Below are positions 18,193 to 27,450 of a stretch of 64,000 nt of DNA, one piece after another. The notes beneath the pieces are model-generated. The model was not told the origin of the DNA, did not search any database, and saw nothing but the letters and a program-made list of their open reading frames with translations. Position numbers and translations under genes: made by a program. Source of the DNA: Pseudomonas marginalis (GTDB lineage: Bacteria; Pseudomonadota; Gammaproteobacteria; Pseudomonadales; Pseudomonadaceae); assembly GCF_008692035.1 (NCBI RefSeq), contig NZ_VTFG01000001.1, positions 2,356,001 to 2,420,000 on the forward strand. Direction: 5' to 3'. Numbering within the stretch: the stretch's first letter is position 1; the number at the start of each line of letters is the position of its first letter.

Positions 18193-19094
18193 CAGTTGGG
18201 TTCGTCGAAAATGCCGGTCGACAAGTAACGGTCGCCTCGGTCACAGATGATCGCGACGATCACCGCGTTTTCCACTTCCTTGGACAAGCGCAACATACCC
18301 GCCACGGCGCCGCCGGACGACACGCCGCAGAAGATGCCTTCTTCACGGGCCAGGCGGCGGGTGGTGTCTTCGGCTTCACGCTGGGCCATGTCGATGATGC
18401 GGTCCACGCGGGTCGCGTTGTAGATCTTCGGCAAGTACTCTTCGGGCCAGCGACGAATGCCTGGGATCGCCGCGCCTTCCATCGGTTGCAGGCCGACGAT
18501 CTGGATCGCCGGGTTCTGCTCCTTGAGGTAGCGCGAGTTGCCCATGATGGTGCCGGTGGTGCCCATGGAACTGACGAAATGGGTGATGGTGCCCTGGGTC
18601 TGGCGCCAGATTTCCGGACCGGTGGTGGTGTAGTGCGCTTCGGGGTTGTCCCCATTGGCGAACTGGTCCAGCACCTGGCCACGGCCTTCGGCGGCCATGC
18701 GCTCGGCGAGGTCGCGGGCGCCTTCCATGCCTTCTTCCTGGGTGACCAGCACCAACTCGGCGCCATAGGCGGTCATCGCCGCCTTGCGCTCGGCGCTGCC
18801 GTTGTCGGGCATGATCAGCACCATCTTGTAGCCCTTGATCGCGGCGGCCATGGCCAGGGCGATCCCGGTATTACCCGAGGTGGCTTCGATCAGGGTGTCG
18901 CCGGGCTTGATCTGCCCGCGCAGTTCGGCGCGGGTGATCATCGACAGCGCCGGGCGGTCTTTCACCGAGCCGGCCGGGTTGTTGCCTTCGAGCTTGAGCA
19001 ACAGGGTATTGCTGGTTTCACCCGCCATGCGTTGCAAGCGGACCAGGGGCGTGTTGCCGACGCAATCGGCGATTGTAGGGTACTGCAAGGTCAT
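18192..19094 (-). CDS. cysM: Cysteine synthase B CysM
   Basis: 300 residues; PLP enzyme making cysteine from O-acetylserine and sulfide or thiosulfate. PLP lysine in [13 protein letters not shown] (about 42), phosphate-binding TSGNTG, and [10 protein letters not shown] near the C terminus. The ATG at 19094 gives the usual [20 protein letters not shown] start. Coupled to rlmD by a 1-nt overlap. Confidence 0.97.
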   Translation of the reverse strand: MTLQYPTIADCVGNTPLVRLQRMAGETSNTLLLKLEGNNPAGSVKDRPALSMITRAELRGQIKPGDTLIEATSGNTGIALAMAAAIKGYKMVLIMPDNGSAERKAAMTAYGAELVLVTQEEGMEGARDLAERMAAEGRGQVLDQFANGDNPEAHYTTTGPEIWRQTQGTITHFVSSMGTTGTIMGNSRYLKEQNPAIQIVGLQPMEGAAIPGIRRWPEEYLPKIYNATRVDRIIDMAQREAEDTTRRLAREEGIFCGVSSGGAVAGMLRLSKEVENAVIVAIICDRGDRYLSTGIFDEPN

Positions 19095-19220
19095 GGCGTA
19101 TTCGCAATCCAGACTGCGGGGGCGAACATCATACCGGGAAAGGTCGGCGGGCCATATCACGCAAAGTGCGGTGCTTATGGCTTAAAGGAATAAGCGAGGC
19201 GGTGGTGGCTGAGCGGGCGC

Positions 19221-19305
19221 CATCGGGAGCAAGCCCCCTCCCACACTGGACCGCATTCTCATGCTGGAACTCGATCGAATGTGGGAGGGGGCTTGCTCCC
19301 GATGG
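19221..19305. repeat. Inverted REP pair upstream of cysM
   Basis: CCATCGGGAGCAAGCCCCCT...CCCACA on the left and TGTGGGAGGGGGCTTGCTCC...GATGG on the right, about 34 nt apart; a long near-perfect palindrome between cysM and the DTW gene. The rest of this 230-nt spacer shows no gene. Confidence 0.88.
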
Positions 19306-19324
19306 CCGCGCCTCGATATCCCGC

Positions 19325-19930
19325 CTAGCGCAAATGCCCATCGCCATGATTTCTCCGAAAGACCTCCTCCCCCATCGCCGCAATCTGCCCTTCGATCAAT
19401 GCATCAAACGGCTTGAGCAACGGCTCGAACGACACTGGCGCCTCCAGCACCTGCAACGCCTGCACAATCGCCTCCACCGTCGACAACGCCCCCGGTCCGG
19501 GCGCCTTGCGCAGTCGATAGCGAGACACGGCGCCCTCGACCAGCGTGACCCGTGGCAACGCCGCCAACACAGGATTGAGGTGCAGCAGTTTGCGCGCCTT
19601 GCGCCAGGTGCCGTCGGGCACTACCAGCAACAGCGGCTGATCGCCGGGTGCATAGGCTTGCAGCGGCTGTGCATCGTCAGCCGGAAACAACAGCCGCGCC
19701 TGATAGCCGGGCGGGTTCAACAGGGTCGGCAAGTCATCAAAGACCTCGCCCACCACCAACTGCGCATTGTTCAATCCCAACGCCGCCAGCCGCGCGGTAT
19801 TGAGCGCATGGTTGACCTCACTCGGGTGCTGCAAAACAAGCACACGTGTGCGGCTGTCGAGGCTGGGAATCAGCGCGCACAGGCAATGGGCGGCGGGCCT
19901 GAGGCAGCGGGAACAGTGGGGTCGGGACAT
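19325..19930 (-). CDS. DTW-domain tRNA-uridine aminocarboxypropyltransferase
   Basis: 201 residues. The DTW family (TapT/TuaA) adds the acp group to uridine in tRNA using SAM. N-terminal cysteines in CSRCLRPAAHCLC form a small metal site; LVLQHPSEVNHALNTA is typical, and the eponymous motif appears as PDGTWRKARKL. The end SRYRLRKAP fits. The frame stays open far upstream (to 21121), but that part lies over other genes; the ATG at 19930 begins the family sequence. Confidence 0.9.
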   Translation of the reverse strand: MSRPHCSRCLRPAAHCLCALIPSLDSRTRVLVLQHPSEVNHALNTARLAALGLNNAQLVVGEVFDDLPTLLNPPGYQARLLFPADDAQPLQAYAPGDQPLLLVVPDGTWRKARKLLHLNPVLAALPRVTLVEGAVSRYRLRKAPGPGALSTVEAIVQALQVLEAPVSFEPLLKPFDALIEGQIAAMGEEVFRRNHGDGHLR

Positions 19931-19935
19931 GGTTT

Positions 19936-20829
19936 TCAGGCCTGGTTGAGCTGCGCTTTGAGTAGATCGCGGAAGGTCTGGATCAGCGGTTCGCGGCTGC
20001 GGCCCCGGCGCATGATCATCGAGAACGGCGCCTGGTAGCCGAAGGTCGCCGGCAGCAATACGCGCAGGTCGCCCTTGTCGGCCCAGGCCTGGGCGTAGTG
20101 CTCGGGCAGGTAGCCGATGTAGGCACCGGAGAGCACCAGGATCAACTGCGCCTCCATACTTTCCACCGTCGCGGCGCTGTGCTTGAAGCCGTGGCGCGCC
20201 AGTTCGGCCTGGCTCCAGTAGCCGCGCCCGACCATGCGCTGCTGGGTGATCACCTGCTCGGGGATGCGTCGTTCGCTGAACAACGGATGGCGGGTGCTGC
20301 AATACAACCAGTGTTGCTCGCGGTACAGCGGCATGTAGATCAGCCCGCTCATGCGGTTGGAGAAGGCACCGATGGCCAGGTCCAGGCGGTTGTCCTGCAC
20401 GCCGAGTTGCAGTTCGTAGGGGCTCATCACCGATAGATTCAGGTGCACCGCCGGGTGCTCCAGGCTGTAGGCGCCGATAACCTCGGCGAACGGCAAGGCC
20501 TTGTCGCTCACCGTGGAGTCGAGCACGCCGAGCTTGAGCGTCCCGCGCAGCTCGCCCTTGAGCGCGGCGGCATATTGTTCGAAGCCTTCCAGTTCGCCGA
20601 GCAGGCGCAAGGTTTCCTGGTGGAACAGCTCGCCTTTGCTGGTCAGGCTGAACCCACCCCGGCCGCGATGACACAGCACCAGGCCCAACGCACTTTCCAA
20701 CTGGCTCATGTAGGTGCTGATGGCCGAGGTGGACAGGTTGAGTTCGTGCTGGGCATTGGCGAACCCCTGGTGGCGCACGACGCTGACGAAGATGCGCAGG
20801 AGTTTCAGGTCGGGCAAGGCGCTGGCCAT
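19936..20829 (-). CDS. gbuR: LysR-family regulator, probably GbuR
   Basis: 297 residues. Winged helix at the N terminus (LLRIFVSVVRHQGFANAQHEL ... LSTSAISTYMSQLESALG), then a periplasmic-binding-like effector domain. It is transcribed divergently from gbuA, 149 nt away, the same order as the guanidinobutyrate regulator GbuR beside gbuA in P. aeruginosa. It most likely activates the guanidinobutyrase operon in response to 4-guanidinobutyrate. The assignment rests on context. Confidence 0.8.
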   Translation of the reverse strand: MASALPDLKLLRIFVSVVRHQGFANAQHELNLSTSAISTYMSQLESALGLVLCHRGRGGFSLTSKGELFHQETLRLLGELEGFEQYAAALKGELRGTLKLGVLDSTVSDKALPFAEVIGAYSLEHPAVHLNLSVMSPYELQLGVQDNRLDLAIGAFSNRMSGLIYMPLYREQHWLYCSTRHPLFSERRIPEQVITQQRMVGRGYWSQAELARHGFKHSAATVESMEAQLILVLSGAYIGYLPEHYAQAWADKGDLRVLLPATFGYQAPFSMIMRRGRSREPLIQTFRDLLKAQLNQA

Positions 20830-20978
20830 GGTCGGCTCCGGGTGTAGATGTGGGCAGTCTACCTGCCCGCATTAGTTTAGAAAAACCTGAACTAAGTATT
20901 TGCCCCTGCCGATTCTTCCCTTCCTGCGCTTTTCGCAGAATCGGCCCCTGATAAACACAACAACGATGAGGCAATCCC

Positions 20979-21929
20979 GTGGACAAGATTTTCCACCAAC
21001 CACTGGGCGGCAACGAAATGCCGCGCTTCGCCGGCATCGCCACCATGATGCGCCTTCCCCACCTGCAATCGGCCAAGGGCCTGGATGCGGCCTTTATCGG
21101 CGTGCCCCTGGACATCGGCACCTCGCTGCGCGCCGGTACCCGCTTCGGGCCCCGTGAAATCCGCGCCGAGTCGGTAATGATCCGCCCCTACAACATGGCC
21201 ACCGGTGCCGCGCCGTTCGACTCGCTGTCGGTGGCGGACATTGGCGACGTGGCGATCAACACCTTCAACCTGCTGGACGCCGTGCGCATCATCGAAGAGG
21301 CCTACGATGAGATTCTCGAGCACAACGTGATCCCGATGACGTTGGGCGGCGACCACACCATCACCCTGCCGATCCTGCGGGCGATCCACAAGAAACACGG
21401 CAAGGTCGGGCTGGTGCACATCGATGCCCACGCCGACGTCAACGACCATATGTTCGGCGAGAAAATCGCCCACGGCACCACCTTCCGCCGCGCCGTGGAA
21501 GAAGGCCTGCTCGATTGCGACCGCGTGGTGCAGATCGGCCTGCGCGCCCAGGGCTATACCGCCGAAGACTTCAACTGGAGCCGCAAACAGGGCTTTCGCG
21601 TAGTACAGGCCGAAGAATGCTGGCACCACTCCCTCGCGCCACTGATGGCCGAGGTGCGGGAAAAAGTCGGCGGCGGCCCGGTGTACCTGAGCTTCGACAT
21701 CGACGGCATCGACCCGGCCTGGGCGCCCGGCACCGGCACCCCGGAAATCGGCGGCCTGACCACCATCCAGGCAATCGAAATCATCCGTGGCTGCCAGGGC
21801 CTCGACCTGGTCGGTTGTGATCTGGTAGAAGTTTCGCCGCCCTACGACACCACCGGCAACACCTCGCTGCTGGGCGCCAACCTGCTGTACGAGATGCTCT
21901 GCGTACTGCCTGGCGTGGCGCACCGTTGA
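20979..21929 (+). CDS. gbuA: Guanidinobutyrase GbuA
   Basis: 316 residues, GTG start with GAGG 8 nt before it. Ureohydrolase family: splits 4-guanidinobutyrate to urea and GABA in arginine catabolism. The binuclear manganese ligands are intact: GGDHT (His), HIDAHADVND (Asp-His-Asp-Asp) and SFDIDGIDP (two Asp). The N terminus MDKIFHQPLGGNEMPRF closely resembles the P. aeruginosa enzyme as I remember it. First gene of a four-gene run with an NTF2-like protein and two permeases. Confidence 0.92.
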   Translation: MDKIFHQPLGGNEMPRFAGIATMMRLPHLQSAKGLDAAFIGVPLDIGTSLRAGTRFGPREIRAESVMIRPYNMATGAAPFDSLSVADIGDVAINTFNLLDAVRIIEEAYDEILEHNVIPMTLGGDHTITLPILRAIHKKHGKVGLVHIDAHADVNDHMFGEKIAHGTTFRRAVEEGLLDCDRVVQIGLRAQGYTAEDFNWSRKQGFRVVQAEECWHHSLAPLMAEVREKVGGGPVYLSFDIDGIDPAWAPGTGTPEIGGLTTIQAIEIIRGCQGLDLVGCDLVEVSPPYDTTGNTSLLGANLLYEMLCVLPGVAHR

Positions 21930-22351
21930 TGAGCGTGCCGCAGGTATTGAAAGCCGCCGCCGACCTGGTGTCGGCCTTTGCACGCAACGACCGCGCCGCC
22001 TACTTCGGCGCGTTCACGGCCGATGCCAGCTTTGTGTTCTACACCCTCCCCCAGCCGCTGCTCAGTCGCGATGCCTACCAGGCATTGTGGGACAGCTGGC
22101 GCCGGGATGAAGGATTTGAGGTGCTGTCCTGCACCTCAAGTAACGCCGTGGTCAGCCTGCAGGGTGACGTGGCGATATTTATCCATGACGTGGCCACCGA
22201 GCTGCGCATGAACGGGGAGGAATTCGTTAGCCAGGAACGCGAGACCATTGTCTTCAAACGCCAAGGATCTCGCACAGAACAACAAGAAGGCCCGTGGCTG
22301 GCCTGTCACGAACATTTGTCCGCTATGCCGGAAGGGCTGCCGCCCCCTTAG
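21929..22351 (+). CDS. NTF2-like / SnoaL-like small protein
   Basis: 140 residues; ATG overlaps the gbuA stop by one base. The pattern (DLVSAFARNDRAAYFGAF, FVFY, LWDSWRRDEGFEVLSC, GEEFVSQERETIVFKRQ, WLACHEHLS) is that of a cone-shaped alpha+beta NTF2/SnoaL fold. No catalytic residue can be assigned. It matches the small gene between gbuA and the permeases in P. aeruginosa; perhaps an accessory to guanidino-compound catabolism. Confidence 0.8.
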   Translation: MSVPQVLKAAADLVSAFARNDRAAYFGAFTADASFVFYTLPQPLLSRDAYQALWDSWRRDEGFEVLSCTSSNAVVSLQGDVAIFIHDVATELRMNGEEFVSQERETIVFKRQGSRTEQQEGPWLACHEHLSAMPEGLPPP

Positions 22352-22372
22352 CCAATGTGATCGGAGCTGATC

Positions 22373-23887
22373 ATGAATAATAAAAACAACGATAAAAGTA
22401 TTCGCACAATAGAAACCAACGGGGTCGAACAGATCCCGGACAACGAACGTACCGCCACCCCCAAGGATCTGTTCCGCCTGATCTTCGGCGGCGCCAATAC
22501 CTTTGCCACCGCCGTGCTCGGTTCCTTTCCCGTGTTGTTCGGCCTGTCGTTCCAGGCCGGCGTCTGGGCGATTGTGCTGGGCGTGCTGGTGGGTGCGTTG
22601 ATCCTCGCCCCCATGGGCCTGTTCGGGCCGATCAATGGCACCAACAACGCAGTGTCTTCCGGTGCGCACTTCGGCGTGCACGGGCGGATTGTCGGCTCGT
22701 TTCTGTCATTGCTGACGGCGATTGCCTTCTTCTCACTGTCGGTGTGGAGTTCAGGCGATGCGCTGGTCGGCGGTGCGAAACGGCTGATCGGCCTGCCGGA
22801 AACCGACCTGACCCTGGGCCTGGCCTACGGCGTATTCGCCATGCTTGTCCTGACGGTGTGCATCTACGGCTTTCGCTTCATGCTGTGGGTCAACCGCATT
22901 GCGGTCTGGGCGGCAAGCCTGCTGTTTCTGTTGGGCATCTTCGCGTTCGCGCCGACCTTCGACAGCCACTTCGCCGGCAGCGTAGCCCTGGGCCAGACCG
23001 GCTTCTGGGCGGCCTTTATCGGCGCGGCTCTGGTGGCCATGAGCAACCCGATTTCCTTCGGGGCGTTCCTGGGTGACTGGTCACGCTATATCCCACGTGA
23101 GACGCCGAAAATGCGCATCATGCTGGCGGTAGTCCTGGCACAGATCGCCACCTTGATCCCGTTCCTGTTCGGCCTGGCCACCGCCACCATCGTGGCGGTC
23201 AAGGCGCCGGACTACATCGCGGCCAACAACTACGTCGGCGGTCTGCTGGCGGTGGCACCGACCTGGTTCTTCCTGCCGGTGTGCCTGATCGCGGTAATTG
23301 GCGGCATGTCCACCGGAACCACTTCGCTGTATGGCACCGGGCTGGACATGTCCAGCGTGTTCCCGCGCCTGCTGTCGCGGGTCAAGGCCACGCTGCTGAT
23401 CGGGGTGATGTCGATTGCCTTCATCTTTATCGGACGTTTCGCCGCCAACCTGGTGCAGAGCGTATCGACCTTCGCCGTGCTGATCATCACCTGCACCACG
23501 CCATGGATGGTGATGATGATCATCGGCCTGATCGTGCGTCGCGGCTTCTACTGTCCGGATGACCTGCAGGTGTTTACCCGGGGTGAAACCGGCGGCCGCT
23601 ACTGGTTCAGCCATGGCTGGAACTGGCGCGGGCTGGGGGCCTGGATTCCGAGTGCGCTGGTGGGCCTGTGCTTCGTCAACTTGCCGGGGCAGTTTGTCGG
23701 GCCGCTGGGCAACCTGGCCGATGGCATCGATATCAGCCTGCCGGTGACGCTGGGGTTGGCGTCGGTGGTGTACCTGACGTTGTTGCGTGTGTTTCCGGAG
23801 CCGGCTTCGGTGTATGGCCCCAAGGGTCCGCTTCGCAGCCCTGCGGGAGCAGGCTCCGCTCCCACAACAAGTTCGCCTGTTACCTAA
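22373..23887 (+). CDS. NCS1-family (cytosine/purine-type) permease of the gbu locus
   Basis: 504 residues with about 12 membrane helices. Family features include FGGANTFATAVLGSFPVLFGLSF in helix 1 and SNPISFGAFLGDWSRYIP. Ion-driven uptake of a nitrogen compound; the gbu context suggests a guanidino compound or its product. The last about 12 residues (RSPAGAGSAPTT region) are encoded by a REP-like palindrome at 23836-23866, so the original C terminus was probably shorter or different. Confidence 0.87.
   Translation: MNNKNNDKSIRTIETNGVEQIPDNERTATPKDLFRLIFGGANTFATAVLGSFPVLFGLSFQAGVWAIVLGVLVGALILAPMGLFGPINGTNNAVSSGAHFGVHGRIVGSFLSLLTAIAFFSLSVWSSGDALVGGAKRLIGLPETDLTLGLAYGVFAMLVLTVCIYGFRFMLWVNRIAVWAASLLFLLGIFAFAPTFDSHFAGSVALGQTGFWAAFIGAALVAMSNPISFGAFLGDWSRYIPRETPKMRIMLAVVLAQIATLIPFLFGLATATIVAVKAPDYIAANNYVGGLLAVAPTWFFLPVCLIAVIGGMSTGTTSLYGTGLDMSSVFPRLLSRVKATLLIGVMSIAFIFIGRFAANLVQSVSTFAVLIITCTTPWMVMMIIGLIVRRGFYCPDDLQVFTRGETGGRYWFSHGWNWRGLGAWIPSALVGLCFVNLPGQFVGPLGNLADGIDISLPVTLGLASVVYLTLLRVFPEPASVYGPKGPLRSPAGAGSAPTTSSPVT
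23836..23866. repeat. REP-like palindrome in the 3' end of the NCS1 gene
   Basis: CCTGCGGGAGCAGGCTCCGC followed by TCCCACA, a different REP subclass from the GGGGGCAAGCCCCC copies. It lies in frame inside the last 50 nt of the coding region. Confidence 0.7.
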
Positions 23888-23911
23888 AACAATAATCGGA
23901 GACCCGCCGTC

Positions 23912-25294
23912 ATGGCTTTGGATTTATTCGTCGTACTCATCTACGCCGCTGGCATGCTCGTGCTCGGCTATTACGGCATGCGCCGCGCCAGGACCCACGA
24001 AGACTACCTGGTAGCCGGTCGCAACCTGGGCCCGTCGCTGTACATGGGCACCATGGCCGCCACGGTACTGGGCGGTGCATCCACCGTCGGTACCGTGCGC
24101 CTGGGTTATGTGCATGGCATCTCCGGCTTCTGGCTGTGTGCGGCGCTGGGCATGGGGATCATCGCGCTGAACCTGTTCCTGGCCAAGCCGCTGCTCAAGC
24201 TGAAAATCTTCACCGTCACCCAGGTACTGGAAAAACGCTACAACCCCATGGCCCGCCAGGCGAGTGCGGTGATCATGCTGGCCTACGCGCTGATGATCGG
24301 CGTGACCTCGATCCTGGCCATCGGCACGGTGCTGCAAGTGCTGTTCGGCCTGCCGTTCTGGATTTCGGTGTTGCTGGGCGGTGGTGTGGTGGTGGTCTAC
24401 TCGACCATCGGCGGCATGTGGTCCCTGACCCTCACCGACATCGTGCAGTTCGTGATCAAGACCGTCGGCCTGATGTTTATCCTGCTGCCGATCTGCCTGT
24501 ACCGCGTCGGCGGCTGGGATGAGCTGGTCGCCAAGCTGCCGGCATCGAGCTTCAGCTTCACCGCGATCGGCTGGGACACGATCATCACCTACTTCATGAT
24601 CTACTTCTTCGGCATCCTGATCGGCCAGGACATCTGGCAGCGGGTGTTCACCGCCCGTGACGAAAAGGTCGCCAAGTACGCAGGCACTTTCGCGGGTTTC
24701 TACTGCATTCTTTACGGCCTCGCCTGTGCGCTGATCGGCATGGCGGCCCATGTGCTGATTCCGGACCTGGACAACGTCAACAACGCGTTCGCGGCCATCG
24801 TCAAAGTCTCGCTGCCGGACGGCATCCGCGGCCTGGTGATCGCGGCGGCACTGGCGGCGATGATGTCCACCGCCAGCGCCGGCTTGCTCGCCGCCTCCAC
24901 CGTATTGACCGAAGACCTGCTGCCACGCCTGCGCGGCGGCAGACAATCGAGCCTGGCAATCAACCGCCTGTTCACCATGCTGACCGGTATCGTCGTGCTG
25001 GGCATCGCACTGGTGGTCAATGACGTGATCAGCGCCCTGACCCTGGCCTACAACCTGCTGGTGGGTGGCATGCTGATCCCGCTGATCGGCGCGATCTTCT
25101 GGAAGCGCGCGACCACGTCGGGGGCAATCACCTCCATGAGCCTGGGTTTTGTAACGGCGCTGGTGTTCATGTTCAAGGATGGCCTGGATGCGAACACGCC
25201 GATCTACTACAGCCTGGCAGTGGCGCTGGTGAGTTTTGTGCTGGTGAGTGTGTTGTCACGCCGGCCCGAGGCGGGGGTGGTTCGGGCGGTGTAA
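23912..25294 (+). CDS. Sodium:solute symporter (SSS family)
   Basis: 460 residues, about 13 helices, starting with FVVLIYAAGMLVLGYYGMRR and the DYLVAGRNLGP loop common to SSS transporters. Na+-driven uptake. It is the last gene of the gbuA run, 24 nt after the NCS1 permease with GGAG upstream. Two unlike permeases behind one catabolic enzyme suggest import of two related substrates (for example guanidinobutyrate and an amine or acid). Confidence 0.88.
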   Translation: MALDLFVVLIYAAGMLVLGYYGMRRARTHEDYLVAGRNLGPSLYMGTMAATVLGGASTVGTVRLGYVHGISGFWLCAALGMGIIALNLFLAKPLLKLKIFTVTQVLEKRYNPMARQASAVIMLAYALMIGVTSILAIGTVLQVLFGLPFWISVLLGGGVVVVYSTIGGMWSLTLTDIVQFVIKTVGLMFILLPICLYRVGGWDELVAKLPASSFSFTAIGWDTIITYFMIYFFGILIGQDIWQRVFTARDEKVAKYAGTFAGFYCILYGLACALIGMAAHVLIPDLDNVNNAFAAIVKVSLPDGIRGLVIAAALAAMMSTASAGLLAASTVLTEDLLPRLRGGRQSSLAINRLFTMLTGIVVLGIALVVNDVISALTLAYNLLVGGMLIPLIGAIFWKRATTSGAITSMSLGFVTALVFMFKDGLDANTPIYYSLAVALVSFVLVSVLSRRPEAGVVRAV

Positions 25295-25325
25295 GCAATA
25301 AAGAGGGTTGGAGCGGTTTCTTCAG

Positions 25326-25358
25326 CGGGTGCGACGTCGGATGTCGCACCCGTTTTTT
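25326..25358 (+). terminator. Rho-independent terminator of the gbu operon
   Basis: Perfect 10-bp stem CGGGTGCGAC / GTCGCACCCG with a 7-nt loop and TTTTTT. It abuts the stop codon of the convergent gene. Confidence 0.92.
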
Positions 25359-25359
25359 A

Positions 25360-26967
25360 TCATGAGTACATTGTGGAAACTGCGGGCGCCTTTGCCTGGA
25401 TGATTTCCTCGACCAAGGAGGCCCACACCAATCCCTGGGTGGTGCCCCCGGCATACGTCCCGCCGGCGGCAATGCGGTTGTAGGCGGAGCAATAAACTAT
25501 CGACAGTCCATCAGGCTCCTCTCCTTCCATGGCCGTGACGACGAACTGTTCCCTGCTCAGTTCAGCAATGCGGGCCGGACTCAGATGCTGGGACAGGAAC
25601 CGAACCCCAGCGCGCCGCAAAAGCGCCTCTATCTCATCCATCAAATGCGCAATGCCCAGGTCGTCGCCCGATGCGTCAATCGATGGATTGTCGGCCAGAA
25701 ACTTTTCAAACAGCTCAATGCCTGCACGGTTGCATTCCACGGCCAGGTACTGGTTTCCAGGCGTCAGATAAGCGTTGTCCAGCGGCTTTGCAGTCGTCTC
25801 CGTGGCTGAAAGGTGGCGCATGTTCACCTGCTTATGACTGGCGCCATCGCTTTGCTGATGTCCTCCGTAGACCGAGACCTGATAATTGGCCAGGCGGAAC
25901 ATCACGGCTTGGAGCAGGCCGTTGATGCCTCGACCGATGATCGATACGCGCGGCGCGCGGGCATCTGCCTGTTGCGCGGGGATCATCAATGAGTGGGCAA
26001 GTTTGCGCCGGACCAGGCAGCGCAAGGCGGTCAGGCTCAGTTGAATCGAGACGGCATAGTCAAGGTCGCCGTGGCAGGCTTCAGTCATTGCCGCCTGGGT
26101 TGTCAGGGTCGCCGGCTTGCGCCACTTGGAGACACTGCAGCCGAGTGCCTGCGCGCGCACCCGAAATGCATCCAGTGTCCCAGGCCCGTAGTCCAATACA
26201 AGCTGGATAGCTTCAGCCGTTGCCAGGGCCCGTAAAGCGTCATCGCTGAAGACATCCGGCTTGGCGACGCAGACCAGACGAGCCTGTCTGTGCAGGCACT
26301 GAATAAGGGCCCGATCAATGCGATGGGTGGACTCATCATTCAGGGATAAACAGATAGCGACGGCACGGGCCCCCTCCAGCACCTCGAACCAGTCCACGCC
26401 AAAGGACACTCGGCTGTCGGAACAGGCTTTGCCGAGAGTGTCCGGCCTCTGACCATGTCGATCCAATACCTTGATCCGAACCTCCGGATCTCGATCAAGC
26501 AACAACTTGACCAGCTCCCTGCCCACGTTGCCGTATCCCAGCACACAGATGTCGCGCGGCAGGGAGCCATCGGCCAGTGTCAGCCAGCGCGCCATATAGG
26601 CGGCGACATGGGGCGCGTTGACCCCCGGCGTATTGACTACACGGATGTCGTTGGAACCGCAAAGGTCCAGTCGCACCTTATCCAGGCTCGTACCTCTGCG
26701 GATCAAATGGAGGTCGCCAAACGGGTGGGATATGCGCCATTGGGCGATAACGTCTGCATCGATCGCCTGGTCCCCGACAATGATCGCCGATGGACTCAGG
26801 AGACCGATCTGAATGAGCAGATCGTGTTTGGTCAATGTCGGGGGGAAGAACACTACGTTGCTGGGTGCGTGAGCCTTCCAGGCTCTCGACACCGGTGCGA
26901 GATGCAGGATATTTCCGGTTATGGCGATGAGTGACGCGGCGACTGGCGGAATGGAAGAGAGCCTCAT
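25360..26967 (-). CDS. Unusual fusion: degenerate D-2-hydroxyacid dehydrogenase + short FAD-oxidoreductase-like domain
   Basis: 535 residues. Residues about 1-330 resemble the D-2-hydroxyacid dehydrogenase fold with the Rossmann loop ICVLGYGNVGRELVKLL (about 140). The usual catalytic residues are missing: the N-x-A-R-G segment reads CVAKPDVF, and the TPH histidine is TTQ. From about 340 a second dinucleotide fold (VSIIGRGINGLLQAVMF) begins, followed by DAO-like pieces KPLDNAYLTPGNQYLAVE and RIAAGGTYAGGT, but the domain is only about 195 residues. It is a single gene flanked by a terminator and a gene-free region, and looks more AT-rich than its neighbours. Substrate and reaction unknown. Confidence 0.7.
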   Translation of the reverse strand: MRLSSIPPVAASLIAITGNILHLAPVSRAWKAHAPSNVVFFPPTLTKHDLLIQIGLLSPSAIIVGDQAIDADVIAQWRISHPFGDLHLIRRGTSLDKVRLDLCGSNDIRVVNTPGVNAPHVAAYMARWLTLADGSLPRDICVLGYGNVGRELVKLLLDRDPEVRIKVLDRHGQRPDTLGKACSDSRVSFGVDWFEVLEGARAVAICLSLNDESTHRIDRALIQCLHRQARLVCVAKPDVFSDDALRALATAEAIQLVLDYGPGTLDAFRVRAQALGCSVSKWRKPATLTTQAAMTEACHGDLDYAVSIQLSLTALRCLVRRKLAHSLMIPAQQADARAPRVSIIGRGINGLLQAVMFRLANYQVSVYGGHQQSDGASHKQVNMRHLSATETTAKPLDNAYLTPGNQYLAVECNRAGIELFEKFLADNPSIDASGDDLGIAHLMDEIEALLRRAGVRFLSQHLSPARIAELSREQFVVTAMEGEEPDGLSIVYCSAYNRIAAGGTYAGGTTQGLVWASLVEEIIQAKAPAVSTMYS

Positions 26968-27450
26968 AGCTGTTTCTCCAACACTTCTGACGGACTGATG
27001 CCTCGCAGAGAGCCATTCAATAAAGGGGGGGCGTTATTGGAAGGCCATTGAGAAACTCAACCTACGCTCATGGTTTGAATTGAATAAGCCAGCCACTTCT
27101 GATGAACAAGTAGCCTGATTCCGACACGTGAAGGTCAGAGGCCTGACTGACCTGCATGGATTCGGACTACTCGCCCAAGCTATCGAGGGACGACAGGGGT
27201 TCCTGAAAGCAGACGCTCGCATCCGAACGATTGTTCAGATCACTGGGGCGAGTGAGTGTTATGGCGTGAGGGTGCTATCGCGCAGGCCCGGGGCAAGGGT
27301 GACTGGGACGGCGAGAGGTATGACTGACGCTGGAAACGCTGTATGGACGCTGAGACGTAGGATGTCACGCCCGCTGGTTTTGCCTGGCGCAAAATAAACG
27401 GTGGGAGCGGGCTTACTCGCCCCCACCTTCAATCCTGCTTCAGCCAGAGA
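26968..27450. other. Gene-free accessory spacer
   Basis: About 480 nt. Short open frames on both strands (for example 27128-27397) lack ribosome sites and coding character. The only structure I see is the REP-like palindrome at 27400-27427. This may be the remnant of a deletion or insertion beside the fusion gene. Confidence 0.55.
27400..27427 (-). terminator. REP-like palindrome acting as terminator of the 40-aa gene
   Basis: GGTGGGAGCGGGC TTAC TCGCCCCCACC forms a long imperfect stem; the minus-strand exit continues GTTTATTTTG. Located 24 nt past the stop codon of the 40-residue gene. Confidence 0.6.

Noticed and set aside
19931..21121. Upstream extension of the DTW gene frame to 21121
   Set aside because: The extension covers the LysR gene and gbuA in other frames; the DTW family starts at MSRPHCSRC at 19930.
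27128..27397. 89-codon frame in the gene-free stretch
   Set aside because: No ribosome site, Arg/Gly-rich chance composition, no recognisable motif.
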